Shown here one piece after another: positions 6,623 through 12,894 of a stretch of 12,894 bases of DNA. The stretch lies in assembly GCA_023262125.1 (NCBI GenBank), contig JALRDT010000106.1, positions 1-12,894 of the forward strand, written 5' to 3'. Positions within the stretch are counted from its first letter, which is position 1. Each line of letters begins with the position of its first letter. This DNA is from Candidatus Nanopelagicaceae bacterium (GTDB lineage Bacteria; Actinomycetota; Actinomycetes; Nanopelagicales; Nanopelagicaceae). The notes beneath the pieces are model-generated. The model saw nothing but the letters and a program-made list of their open reading frames with translations, was not told the DNA's origin and ran no database searches. The position numbers and the translations under genes were made by a program.

Positions 6623-7557
6623 AACTGACAAACTTAAAGAAAATCGATTTACAATCCACATTAATTTATTGGATGTTTGCGGTTATATTTTTCTTCTTTG
6701 CGATATTACTTAAAGATGATGGATTTTTACAAAGCAATAATTTACTCAACATCTTCAGACAAACCGCCACGATTACAGTAATGGCAGTTGCTATGACTTT
6801 TGTAATATCTGCAGCTGAAATTGATTTATCAATTGGTGGTGTAGCAGGTTTAACTAGCGTAGTTGCTGCGCTTATGCTTCGCGATCATGGATTAATTCAG
6901 GGAATACTAGGTGGTTTAGCAATTGGATTTATTGTTGGTACATTAAATGGACTTTTAGTTTCTCGTATTGGTATCCCAAGTTTCCTAGTGACACTCGGAA
7001 TGCAGGGGGTGGCTATAGGATTCGCTGCATTTATTACAAATTACTACCCAATCCCGATTTTAAATGACACATTTAACAGATTTTTTGGATCTGGAACAAT
7101 TGGTTGGTTCCCTGGTCTGCTCTTCTGGAGCTTTGTATCAGTTGTAATTGGTTGGGTGGTTCTAACTAAAACCACATTTGGTCGTCGCGTGTTAGCAACT
7201 GGTGGAAATCGCGATGCCGCTGAATTTAATGGAATTAATACCAAGAATGTTAAATTCCAAGTAATGCTGATTTCGTCAGTAGTAGCGTCAATAGCTGGCC
7301 TTTTATATGCAGGGCGCCTGCAGACTGGCCGTTATGAGTGGGGTGCAGGAGACGAACTCTCTGCAATCGCAGCTGTAATTCTGGGTGGCACCAGTCTTTT
7401 TGGCGGAAATGGAAGAATTGTCGGAACTTTCTTTGGTGCACTTCTTGTGGGTCTAATTAATAATGGTCTGATTTTGGCAGGCCTTCCAGTGAGTCAACAG
7501 CAGATTATTCGCGGAGTAATAATTATTCTTGCCGTAGCTTTGGCAAAGAAGAAGTAA
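6619..7557 (+). CDS. Sugar ABC transporter permease (RbsC type)
   Basis: A 312-residue inner-membrane permease of the RbsC / BPD_transp_2 family, probably a homodimer, since no second permease gene is present. About 8-10 hydrophobic segments can be seen, at roughly 15-32, 48-66, 72-87, 92-116, 118-138, 164-183, 213-232, 268-288 and 293-309. Family motifs are AAEIDLSIGG (65-74), GIPSFLVTLGMQG, the cytoplasmic ATPase-contact loop TTFGRRVLATGGNRDAAEFNGI, and AIAAVILGGTSLFGG. The ATG overlaps the ATPase stop as ATGA, with AAGGG (6606-6610) upstream. The next gene starts 1 base after the stop. Confidence 0.96.
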   Translation: MKLTNLKKIDLQSTLIYWMFAVIFFFFAILLKDDGFLQSNNLLNIFRQTATITVMAVAMTFVISAAEIDLSIGGVAGLTSVVAALMLRDHGLIQGILGGLAIGFIVGTLNGLLVSRIGIPSFLVTLGMQGVAIGFAAFITNYYPIPILNDTFNRFFGSGTIGWFPGLLFWSFVSVVIGWVVLTKTTFGRRVLATGGNRDAAEFNGINTKNVKFQVMLISSVVASIAGLLYAGRLQTGRYEWGAGDELSAIAAVILGGTSLFGGNGRIVGTFFGALLVGLINNGLILAGLPVSQQQIIRGVIIILAVALAKKK

Positions 7558-7558
7558 T

Positions 7559-8674
7559 ATGACAACTACATTTTCGCGAGAACAAGTTGTCTCCACACCT
7601 CAGCTAGTTATTAATGCTGGTGTAATCGGATTTGGATTTATAGGCGAAGTGCACGTGCGAGCAATTCGGGCAGCAGGTGGCATAGTTACTTCTATTGCAG
7701 CTAAAACTTTAGAAGAAGCAAATGCGGCTGCAAAAAAGATGGGCATTGCAAAAGCAGTGACTATCGAGGAGATGTTAAATGACGAAGAATTGGATGTAAT
7801 TCATATCTGCACTCCAAATGTTTTACATGCAGAATTGGCTGAGCAAGTTATTCGCTCTGGAAAACATGTGATCTGCGAGAAACCGCTTGCAACAACCTTA
7901 GCCGAAGCTAATTTTTTAAATGAACTAGCCAATGAAAAAAATGTTGTGGCTACAGTTCCATTTGTTTATCGTTATCACCCATCAGTTCGAGAAGCACGGG
8001 CTCGAATTTCTGAAGTGCAAGATTCCTTGAATTTATTTCATGGTTACTATTTACAGGATTGGTTATCTCGTGAAACTACTTTCAATTGGCGATTAGATTC
8101 TGCAATTGGAGGCCCATCTCGAGCTTTTGGTGATATCGGAGTGCATTGGTGTGATCTATTGGAATTTGTCACCGGACATCGAATAACACATCTAAATGCA
8201 CAATTAATGAAAGTTTTCCAAAGTCGTGGCGAGAAAAAGGAAATCGATACCGAAGATGGCGCAACAATGATCTTCAGAACAGATAAAGGCGCACAAGGTT
8301 CACTTGTTTTGAGTCAAGTATCTGCAGGTAGAAAAAATAAGCTCTGGTTTTCATTTGAAAGCCCAACCGAAACATTTGTCTTTGATCAAGAATCTCCAGA
8401 ATCTTTGTGGATCGGCGGGTTGGCAACTAATCAAACCGTGATGAGGGGAGTTGCAGAGGAGTCTTCAAGTGCTAAAGCATATTCAATTCTTCCAGCGGGC
8501 CATCCGCAGGGATATCAGGATTGCTTTAATGCTTTTGTAAGCGATACCTATAGAGCCATTGGCGGTGCAATAATTGATGGCATGCCGAATTTTTCTGATG
8601 GTTTAAGAGCAGCGAAACTAACGGATGCAGTATTAAATTCTGCAAAATCTGGAAATTGGGTGGAGGTAAAATGA
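7559..8674 (+). CDS. Second Gfo/Idh/MocA oxidoreductase (possible LgdC-type 3-keto-sugar reductase)
   Basis: A 371-residue NAD(P)-dependent oxidoreductase. A 17-residue N-terminal tail precedes the Rossmann motif GVIGFGFIG (21-29). CEKPLA holds Lys108 of EKP (107-109). The C-terminal domain carries YLQDW (164-168), NWRLD (176-180), and GDIGVH (191-196) with Asp192 and His196. It shares YLQDW and GDIGxH with the dehydrogenase at 3912 but differs elsewhere (FNWRLDSAIGG versus LSWRFQKKIAGS), so the two are distant paralogues with probably different steps. In a four-step pathway this one would fit the final reduction of the C3 ketone (LgdC-like), recycling NADH made by the first. The direction is inferred, since such enzymes are reversible. 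It starts 1 base after the permease stop, with no clear Shine-Dalgarno, so coupled translation is likely. Its last bases overlap the next gene as ATGA. Confidence 0.9.
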   Translation: MTTTFSREQVVSTPQLVINAGVIGFGFIGEVHVRAIRAAGGIVTSIAAKTLEEANAAAKKMGIAKAVTIEEMLNDEELDVIHICTPNVLHAELAEQVIRSGKHVICEKPLATTLAEANFLNELANEKNVVATVPFVYRYHPSVREARARISEVQDSLNLFHGYYLQDWLSRETTFNWRLDSAIGGPSRAFGDIGVHWCDLLEFVTGHRITHLNAQLMKVFQSRGEKKEIDTEDGATMIFRTDKGAQGSLVLSQVSAGRKNKLWFSFESPTETFVFDQESPESLWIGGLATNQTVMRGVAEESSSAKAYSILPAGHPQGYQDCFNAFVSDTYRAIGGAIIDGMPNFSDGLRAAKLTDAVLNSAKSGNWVEVK

Positions 8675-9591
8675 AACTGGGTTTTCTAACTGCCTGTTTA
8701 CCAAAGTTAGGACTTGAAGAGATTGCTGATTGGGCAGTCAAAGAGGGTTACGAGTCATTAGAAGTTGCAGCTTGGCCAGATTTAGGCGAGAGACCATTCA
8801 TTGCAACTCACATAGATGCTGAATCTAAGGATGTAAAGTATTTTGAATCAGTTAAGAATATTTTCCAAAGTAGAAATTTAACTTTATCATCACTTGCATT
8901 TTACGATAATAATCTTCATCCTGATCAAAAGACAAGAGAAGCAATTAATTCTCATGTAATTAAATGTATAGATACAGCTGCCGCTTTAGGTGTCGAAACA
9001 GTTGGAACGTTTGTTGGACGAGATTGGAACAAGCCGGTCCGTGAAAATTTGGCAATGGCAAAAGATGTATTTGCTCCGTTAGTAAAGCATGCGGATTCAA
9101 AAGGTGTAAAAATAATTATTGAAAATTGTGTTATGGAGGGATGGCATCCAGACGGTTACCCAGGAAATTTAGCTTACTCTCCAGAACTTTGGGAATGGAT
9201 GTTTAATCTTGGTTTATATCTTAACTACGATCCATCTCATTTGGTCTGGATGGGCATAGATCCAGTTACCGCTATCAAACCTTATATTGATCGAATTCCT
9301 CACGCACAAGCAAAAGATATTCAGATAAATACGGAACTTAGAAACCATTTTGGATATCCAGGAAAATCGGTAATTCGTGAAAATCCTTGGGATGTTGGTT
9401 GGTGGAGATATCGCGTTCCGGGGCTCGGGGACGTTGACTGGCGAAGATTAATTGATGTGATGTACGAAGGTGGTTTCAACGGAACACTATCTGTTGAGCA
9501 TGAAGATCCTCTTTGGGGCGGAACTGAAGATAAAGTAAAAGTTGGCTTGCAGATTGCTTATAAAACTTTAAGACCAAATATTGTTAAGTGA
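8671..9591 (+). CDS. Second TIM-barrel sugar isomerase/epimerase-like enzyme (possible LgdB-type lyase/hydratase)
   Basis: A 306-residue member of the AP-endonuclease-2 / xylose-isomerase-like TIM-barrel superfamily. Metal-site residues are in order: Glu151 in IIIENC, Asp187 and His190 in YDPSH, His211 in HAQAKD, and Glu276 in LSVEHED. It is only distantly like the enzyme at 1814: this one has the classical strand-5 Glu, where the other has the IolE-like YHPH. A tryptophan-rich region (WDVGWWRYR near 240-248) probably lines the sugar pocket. Inferred role: elimination or hydration at a 3-keto sugar, the partner step to the enzyme at 1814; which one does which cannot be told. I chose ATG 8671, which follows GGTGGAGGT (8660-8668) and overlaps the upstream stop as ATGA. 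A TTG at 8656 would add five residues ahead of this good ribosome site and is less likely. Confidence 0.88.
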   Translation: MKLGFLTACLPKLGLEEIADWAVKEGYESLEVAAWPDLGERPFIATHIDAESKDVKYFESVKNIFQSRNLTLSSLAFYDNNLHPDQKTREAINSHVIKCIDTAAALGVETVGTFVGRDWNKPVRENLAMAKDVFAPLVKHADSKGVKIIIENCVMEGWHPDGYPGNLAYSPELWEWMFNLGLYLNYDPSHLVWMGIDPVTAIKPYIDRIPHAQAKDIQINTELRNHFGYPGKSVIRENPWDVGWWRYRVPGLGDVDWRRLIDVMYEGGFNGTLSVEHEDPLWGGTEDKVKVGLQIAYKTLRPNIVK

Positions 9592-9600
9592 GGTAATTAA

Positions 9601-9900
9601 ATGGTTTCAGAAGAGATTTTTATGTGTGCGCGATTTCAAGCAAAGCCTGAGAAATTAGATGTACTACGTCAACGACTATTGGAAATGGTTCAATTTACCT
9701 CTAAAGAAGAAGGTTGTCTTTTCTATAATCTACATGTAGACAGAAGTGACCCAACTATTTTCTATTTTTTAGAGGGTTGGAAAAATGAAGCCGCATTGGC
9801 ATTCCATGATCAAACTTCATATGTACAAGCAATTATCAAAGATGCGCCAGAGTTAACAACAGACGGAATCAAAGTTAATTTTATGAGTAGGATTTCTTAA
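9601..9900 (+). CDS. Antibiotic-biosynthesis-monooxygenase-fold small protein
   Basis: A 99-residue protein of the ABM ferredoxin-like fold family (YgiN type). Visible family features are an N-terminal strand with FQAKPEKLDVLRQRLLEM, KEEGCLFYNLHVDRSDPTIFYFLEGW (family pattern EpGc..Y.v..d..dp..f...E.W), and AALAFHDQTSYVQ, which holds the conserved His. Members work as cofactor-free quinol or quinone monooxygenases, isomerases or binding proteins, usually as dimers. The sequence does not tell its substrate. It is the last gene of the sugar operon, 9 bases after the previous stop, with TGAGGT (9589-9594) as ribosome site overlapping that stop, so it is co-transcribed. A side role with a reactive keto-sugar, such as mutarotation or detoxification, is speculation. 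Confidence 0.82.
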   Translation: MVSEEIFMCARFQAKPEKLDVLRQRLLEMVQFTSKEEGCLFYNLHVDRSDPTIFYFLEGWKNEAALAFHDQTSYVQAIIKDAPELTTDGIKVNFMSRIS

Positions 9901-9902
9901 TT

Positions 9903-9948
9903 TAACTCAAGAGTTATATTCGCCGTTTACGATGTAGTAAACGCGGCG
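9903..9948. terminator. Possible two-way termination structure at the operon/phoU convergence
   Basis: Two inverted repeats lie at the convergent ends. TAACTC-AA-GAGTTA (9903-9916) overlaps the phoU stop. The other is GTTTAC-GATGTA-GTAAAC (9925-9942), with flanking CGCC/GGCG arms across a 2-base bulge (9921-9948), inside the end of phoU. Neither has a convincing T-run, so classical intrinsic termination is doubtful. They are the only candidates for ending the long sugar operon, whose last gene stops 6 bases before the phoU stop. Confidence 0.3.
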
Positions 9949-10551
9949 ACCAACCGAAACTGCATGGTCTGCGCAACGCTCGTAATACCGACCTAGCAGC
10001 GTCATATCGATGGCAACTTCGGTGCCATGCGACCACTTCTCATCCATCAAAACCTGGAATAGCTGGCGATGTAATTTATCCATTTCATCATCATCTTTTT
10101 CAAGTTCGATTGCTAGTGTGGTATTTCGAGTATCAATTGAATGTGTGGTCTTCTTGATGATGCTTACTGCCACGCGATCCATCTGAGAAATTATTTCTCG
10201 AAGCTCAGGGGGCACCGCACAATTTGGGTAACGCATGCGGGCAAGTTTCGCGATGTGATGTGCCATATCGCCCATGCGCTCTAAATCTGCAGACATACGA
10301 AGTGAAGTAACCAAAGTTCTGAGATCGCCAGCTACCGGAGATTGGCGAGCGATGATCATCATGGTGCGCGCATCGAGTTCGTGCTGCATATCATCAATCA
10401 CATCATCGTTTTTGATGACCTTTTCAGCAATCTCAAGGTTTGGTTGTAGCAGAGCTTTAGTCGCTTCGGACATCGAGTCCTCGACCAGTAAGCCCATTCT
10501 TACTAAGGTGTCATGAATTGAATCAAGCTCTTCTTGAAAAGCATTACGCAT
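9907..10551 (-). CDS. phoU: Phosphate-signalling regulator PhoU
   Basis: A 214-residue PhoU, the usual length, made of two three-helix PhoU repeats. The metal-cluster motifs are ADLERMGD (88-95) in repeat 1 and RYYERCADH (188-196) in repeat 2. PhoU damps the phosphate-starvation response by linking the Pst transporter to the sensor kinase; here it lies divergently beside a senX3-like kinase, its expected signalling partner. No pst transport genes are in the window. There is no Shine-Dalgarno before the ATG. Instead a TAnnnT-type -10 box (TAAACT) ends 6 bases before it, suggesting a leaderless mRNA. Confidence 0.96.
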   Translation of the reverse strand: MRNAFQEELDSIHDTLVRMGLLVEDSMSEATKALLQPNLEIAEKVIKNDDVIDDMQHELDARTMMIIARQSPVAGDLRTLVTSLRMSADLERMGDMAHHIAKLARMRYPNCAVPPELREIISQMDRVAVSIIKKTTHSIDTRNTTLAIELEKDDDEMDKLHRQLFQVLMDEKWSHGTEVAIDMTLLGRYYERCADHAVSVGRRVYYIVNGEYNS

Positions 10552-10563
10552 GGGGCGAGTTTA
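10552..10563 (-). promoter_or_regulatory. Candidate -10 box for leaderless phoU transcription
   Basis: Read leftwards, TAAACT (complement of 10558-10563) fits the actinobacterial -10 pattern TAnnnT. It is separated by 6 bases (CGCCCC) from the phoU ATG, which places a normal transcription start on the A of that ATG. No ribosome site is present, consistent with leaderless translation. The base stretch 17 bases further upstream (CGGGAA) is a poor -35. Confidence 0.45.
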
Positions 10564-10589
10564 CTCTGAGAGGCAATGAATTCCCGTTA

Positions 10590-10611
10590 GGTAAGTGAAC
10601 AGAGCATTAAC
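10590..10611 (-). promoter_or_regulatory. PHO-box-like 11-base direct repeats in the phoU/senX3 gap
   Basis: On the minus strand two adjacent 11-base units read GTTAATGCTCT (complement of 10601-10611) and GTTCACTTACC (complement of 10590-10600). The second begins GTTCACT, 6 of 7 matches to the GTTCACC core of Streptomyces PhoP direct-repeat units; the first matches 4 of 7. The position between phoU and senX3 fits autoregulation by the RegX3-like protein encoded at 11759. It is only two units, and the match is by eye. Confidence 0.4.
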
Positions 10612-10616
10612 AGATT

Positions 10617-11759
10617 ATGAAGCCTTTAGTTTTAACCGATAATTGGCCTATGGGCTGGCTTCGAGACTTTTACGATTTCCTTGTGTATCGCCGTGCTCCC
10701 CTTGCGCCTGAACAATTTGTAACTCCAACTTTGAAGCCATCCATAGTTGATAGAAAAATAATTGATCTCCTTGAGTTAACGGATGCTGATTACATTCTGG
10801 TTGATGCTGAAGACAATGTATTAACTTCGAGTGAGACTGTTACCAACATCGGCTTAGTAAAAGGCGAACGCATCACTTCTGAAATTATTCGCAAATTAAT
10901 TAGAAATTCTCGTAAGAAGAGTGAATATATAGAGACGGAAGTGGCAATTCCACGCGGTTCGTTAACCAATGGATTTCATGAACGCCGAGTGCGAATCTCT
11001 AAACTGGGGCTGGATGGCATTGTTGCGGTATTAATTTTTGATGATTCAGAAGCGCGCCGCTTAGATGCAGTGCGCAGAGATTTTGTTGCCAACATTTCTC
11101 ACGAACTGAAAACTCCCATCGGTGGCATCTCGATTCTTGCTGAAGCTATCGCAGAAGGTAGCGATGATCCAGAGTTAGTGAAAAATTTCTCAGAGCGCAT
11201 GAAAATTGAAGCCACTAGACTGTCGCATTTGGTCCAAGAAATAATCGATTTGTCCAGAATTCAAAATCAGAACACAATGCAGAATTCCGAAATTGTTTCA
11301 TTGAAGAAGATTATTGAAGAGGCGATATATCAATCAAAAGTACGTGCCGAAAAGCGTCAGGTTCAAATTAATTTTGTCTGTGACCAGGATATTGAATTTT
11401 TTGGTGACCGCAAACAATTAGTTATGGCAATCAGCAATTTAATTGAAAATGCCATCAATTATTCGCCAGAGCAAACTACCGTAAATGTTTTACTAAAGCA
11501 GCATGATGATATTGCTGAAATTGCAATCACTGACCAAGGCGTCGGAATTGCAGAGACAGATTTAGATCGAATCTTTGAACGTTTTTACCGAGTAGATTCG
11601 GCGCGTTCAAGAGATACTGGTGGCACCGGTTTGGGATTATCTATAGTCAAACATGTGATTTCAAATCACGGTGGCGATATTCATGTTTGGAGCGCTCCTG
11701 GCACAGGAAGTACCTTTACAGTTCAGTTACCGATTAACTCAGTCAAGGAAGAGCAATAA
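10617..11759 (+). CDS. senX3: SenX3/PhoR-like phosphate sensor histidine kinase, no membrane segment
   Basis: A 380-residue histidine kinase that should autophosphorylate at His162 and pass phosphate to the response regulator encoded next. Order: a short N-terminal stretch, a PAS-like region (about 45-140), H-box FVANISHELKTP (156-167), N-box NLIENAINYSPE (274-285), G1 DQGVG (306-310), F-box ERFYR (321-325) and G2 GGTGLGLS (335-342). SenX3 proteins normally open with transmembrane helices; none is visible here. An in-frame TAA (10608-10610) directly before the ATG rules out a longer protein. The kinase therefore appears cytosolic or peripherally bound, perhaps through the FYDFLVYRR segment. 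No ribosome site precedes the ATG, so the mRNA may be leaderless, though no good -10 box is seen. A later start at Met12 is possible. The stop overlaps the next start by one base (TAATG). Confidence 0.94.
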   Translation: MKPLVLTDNWPMGWLRDFYDFLVYRRAPLAPEQFVTPTLKPSIVDRKIIDLLELTDADYILVDAEDNVLTSSETVTNIGLVKGERITSEIIRKLIRNSRKKSEYIETEVAIPRGSLTNGFHERRVRISKLGLDGIVAVLIFDDSEARRLDAVRRDFVANISHELKTPIGGISILAEAIAEGSDDPELVKNFSERMKIEATRLSHLVQEIIDLSRIQNQNTMQNSEIVSLKKIIEEAIYQSKVRAEKRQVQINFVCDQDIEFFGDRKQLVMAISNLIENAINYSPEQTTVNVLLKQHDDIAEIAITDQGVGIAETDLDRIFERFYRVDSARSRDTGGTGLGLSIVKHVISNHGGDIHVWSAPGTGSTFTVQLPINSVKEEQ

Positions 11760-12448
11760 TGACCAAAATTCTGGTTGTAGAAGACGAACAATCATTCTCT
11801 GAACCACTTTCATTTCTTTTAGGTAAAGAGGGTTATTCCGTTGAAGTTGCTGCAACTGGCAATGACGCCATAACTAAATTCAATAAGAGCGGCGCAGATT
11901 TAATTCTTCTAGATTTAATGCTACCTGGAATGTCGGGAACCGACGTCTGCAAAGAGATCAGAAGCCACTCAATGGTGCCAATCATCATGCTGACTGCAAA
12001 AGACGATGAAGTTGATACTGTGGTTGGGCTTGAATTAGGTGCGGATGATTACGTAACCAAGCCATATTCCTCCCGCGAGTTATTGGCCCGTATTAAGGCA
12101 GTAATGCGTCGAAGAAATGACTTTGTATTGGATGATGGAGAAACAGCTACTGTGCAAGTTGGCGAAATCAAATTAGATGCCGATCGCCATATTGTGACTT
12201 TCAAAGGCGAAAACATTGCGCTACCGCTCAAAGAATTTGAATTGCTGGAATTCTTAATGCGTAATGCGGGGCGCGTACTTACTCGTATTCAAATCATTGA
12301 TCGGATTTGGGGCAATGATTATGTGGGAGATACCAAAACGCTAGATGTACATATCAAGAGGTTACGTTCTAAATTAGAGAAAGATCCTGCAAACCCAGAG
12401 TTAATTCAGACCGTGCGCGGCTTGGGTTACAAGATGGAACTTAAATAA
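11759..12448 (+). CDS. regX3: RegX3/PhoP-like phosphate response regulator (OmpR family)
   Basis: A 229-residue OmpR/PhoB-type response regulator. The receiver domain (1-120) has the acidic pair Glu8/Asp9, phospho-acceptor Asp52 in LLDLMLPG, Thr79 and Lys101 in TKP. The C-terminal winged helix (about 130-229) shows KEFELLEFLMRNAGRVLTR, the recognition-helix stretch TKTLDVHIKRLRSKLE and the wing TVRGLGYKM. It is the partner of the kinase just upstream, with translation coupled through TAATG and a ribosome site AAGGAAGAG (11745-11753). It probably activates phosphate-scavenging genes and may bind the repeats in the phoU/senX3 gap. The stop is 1 base from the stop of the convergent lipoprotein gene. 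Confidence 0.96.
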   Translation: MTKILVVEDEQSFSEPLSFLLGKEGYSVEVAATGNDAITKFNKSGADLILLDLMLPGMSGTDVCKEIRSHSMVPIIMLTAKDDEVDTVVGLELGADDYVTKPYSSRELLARIKAVMRRRNDFVLDDGETATVQVGEIKLDADRHIVTFKGENIALPLKEFELLEFLMRNAGRVLTRIQIIDRIWGNDYVGDTKTLDVHIKRLRSKLEKDPANPELIQTVRGLGYKMELK

Positions 12449-12449
12449 T

Positions 12450-12894
12450 TTAAGCAGCTACAACTAGCGCATCTAGAGTTACAGACCCTGCTAACCCAAA
12501 GAAGAATGAAACAGTAGTGCGCTTACCTGCAACCAAGCCAGAGCTTGGAATAGTTGCAAATGCATTTGCACTATCTCCACCAAAAGTAACTGGCTTATTT
12601 AGCGCTACTGGGATTGGTTCTAATTTGATTTGCTTATCGCCAAAAGCCATTGCCAGAAGCGCATCATCAGTATCTTTTTGATTGATTATGGTGCCAATCA
12701 ATGTGGCATCACCGGCTTCATTTATGTTGATATGAATATTACGTAGATAAATCAAATTGCCATCAGAATCTAAGTTTGCTTCAACGCCATCGGTGACTTG
12801 AGAGATCATTCGAGTTGGAGCATTAACGCCAGCGCCTGAACATGCGGTTAATGTGGTCGCAAATACAGAGGCAGTAATTGCAATTGCAATTTTT
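12450..12894 (-). CDS. LpqE-like lipoprotein of unknown function (5' end outside window)
   Basis: The frame stays open to the window edge, beyond the internal ATG at 12809. Read upstream, it gives a hydrophobic signal-peptide core KIAIAITASVFATTL followed by TACSGAGVNAPTR, a lipobox with the lipidated Cys before SGAG. The true start is therefore probably a few codons past the edge. The mature part (about 125 residues) is a beta-rich extracytoplasmic domain (VEANLDSDGNLIYLRNIHIN, DATLIGTIINQKDTDDALLA, VALNKPVTFGG, KRTTVSFFFGLAGSVTLDALV). The pattern recalls LpqE and related PCu(A)C-like lipoproteins of Actinomycetota. No copper-ligand Met/His set is evident, so metal binding is not claimed. 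Its stop is 1 base from the regX3 stop. Confidence 0.8.
   Translation of the reverse strand, partial: KIAIAITASVFATTLTACSGAGVNAPTRMISQVTDGVEANLDSDGNLIYLRNIHININEAGDATLIGTIINQKDTDDALLAMAFGDKQIKLEPIPVALNKPVTFGGDSANAFATIPSSGLVAGKRTTVSFFFGLAGSVTLDALVVAA

Noticed and set aside
8656..8670. TTG start adding MGGGK to the second TIM-barrel enzyme
   Set aside because: The added codons cover the GGTGGAGGT ribosome site of the ATG at 8671, which also forms an ATGA overlap with the previous stop.
12450..12809. Lipoprotein gene starting at the internal ATG 12809
   Set aside because: The frame continues upstream into a hydrophobic core and a TAC-SGAG lipobox, so the ATG is internal and the gene runs off the window.

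Overview
The window looks like chromosomal DNA of a low-GC, gene-dense member of the Actinomycetota. The best guess is a freshwater acI / Nanopelagicales-type bacterium. This is inferred from the actinobacterial phoU / senX3 / regX3 block next to a phosphoglycerate mutase end, actinobacterial-style ClpC sequence, moderate-to-low GC, and stop-to-stop gaps of 1-6 bases. No rRNA, tRNA, CRISPR, integrase or transposase is visible.

Layout. (1) Positions 1-378 hold an open frame whose first half reads as the ClpC N-domain and whose second half reads as the C-terminus of phosphoglycerate mutase (GpmA). The two join at a 10-base stretch that both genes could share, so it is either a real fusion or a chimeric join in the source sequence. 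(2) Positions 381-9900 are a self-contained sugar-catabolism cassette. A ROK-family repressor is read leftwards, and a divergent operon of eight genes is read rightwards: TIM-barrel isomerase/epimerase-like enzyme, secreted sugar-binding protein, Gfo/Idh/MocA dehydrogenase, RbsA-type ATPase, RbsC-type permease, second Gfo/Idh/MocA dehydrogenase, second TIM-barrel enzyme, and a small antibiotic-biosynthesis-monooxygenase-fold protein. (3) Positions 9907-12448 hold phoU (leftwards), then senX3-like kinase and regX3-like regulator (rightwards). (4) Positions 12450-12894 hold the downstream part of a lipoprotein gene read leftwards, running off the window.

How the genes work together. The cassette pairs one ABC importer with two oxidoreductases and two TIM-barrel lyase/hydratase-type enzymes. 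That is the gene complement of oxidation - elimination - hydration - reduction pathways, in which a sugar is oxidised at C3, its glycosidic or anhydro bond is broken by beta-elimination, water is added, and the ketone is reduced back. The four-enzyme levoglucosan route (LgdA, LgdB1, LgdB2, LgdC) is the closest match I know, and the first dehydrogenase resembles LgdA as I remember it. Inositol or another glycoside remains possible. The repressor probably controls the operon and itself through palindromes in the 164-base divergent spacer. A very strong RNA hairpin after the binding-protein gene probably sets its expression above the downstream genes.

The flanks are the phosphate-sensing block, so the cassette sits between two genes (gpm and phoU/senX3/regX3) that are close neighbours in related Actinomycetota. 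The sensor kinase here has no membrane segment, which is unusual for SenX3.
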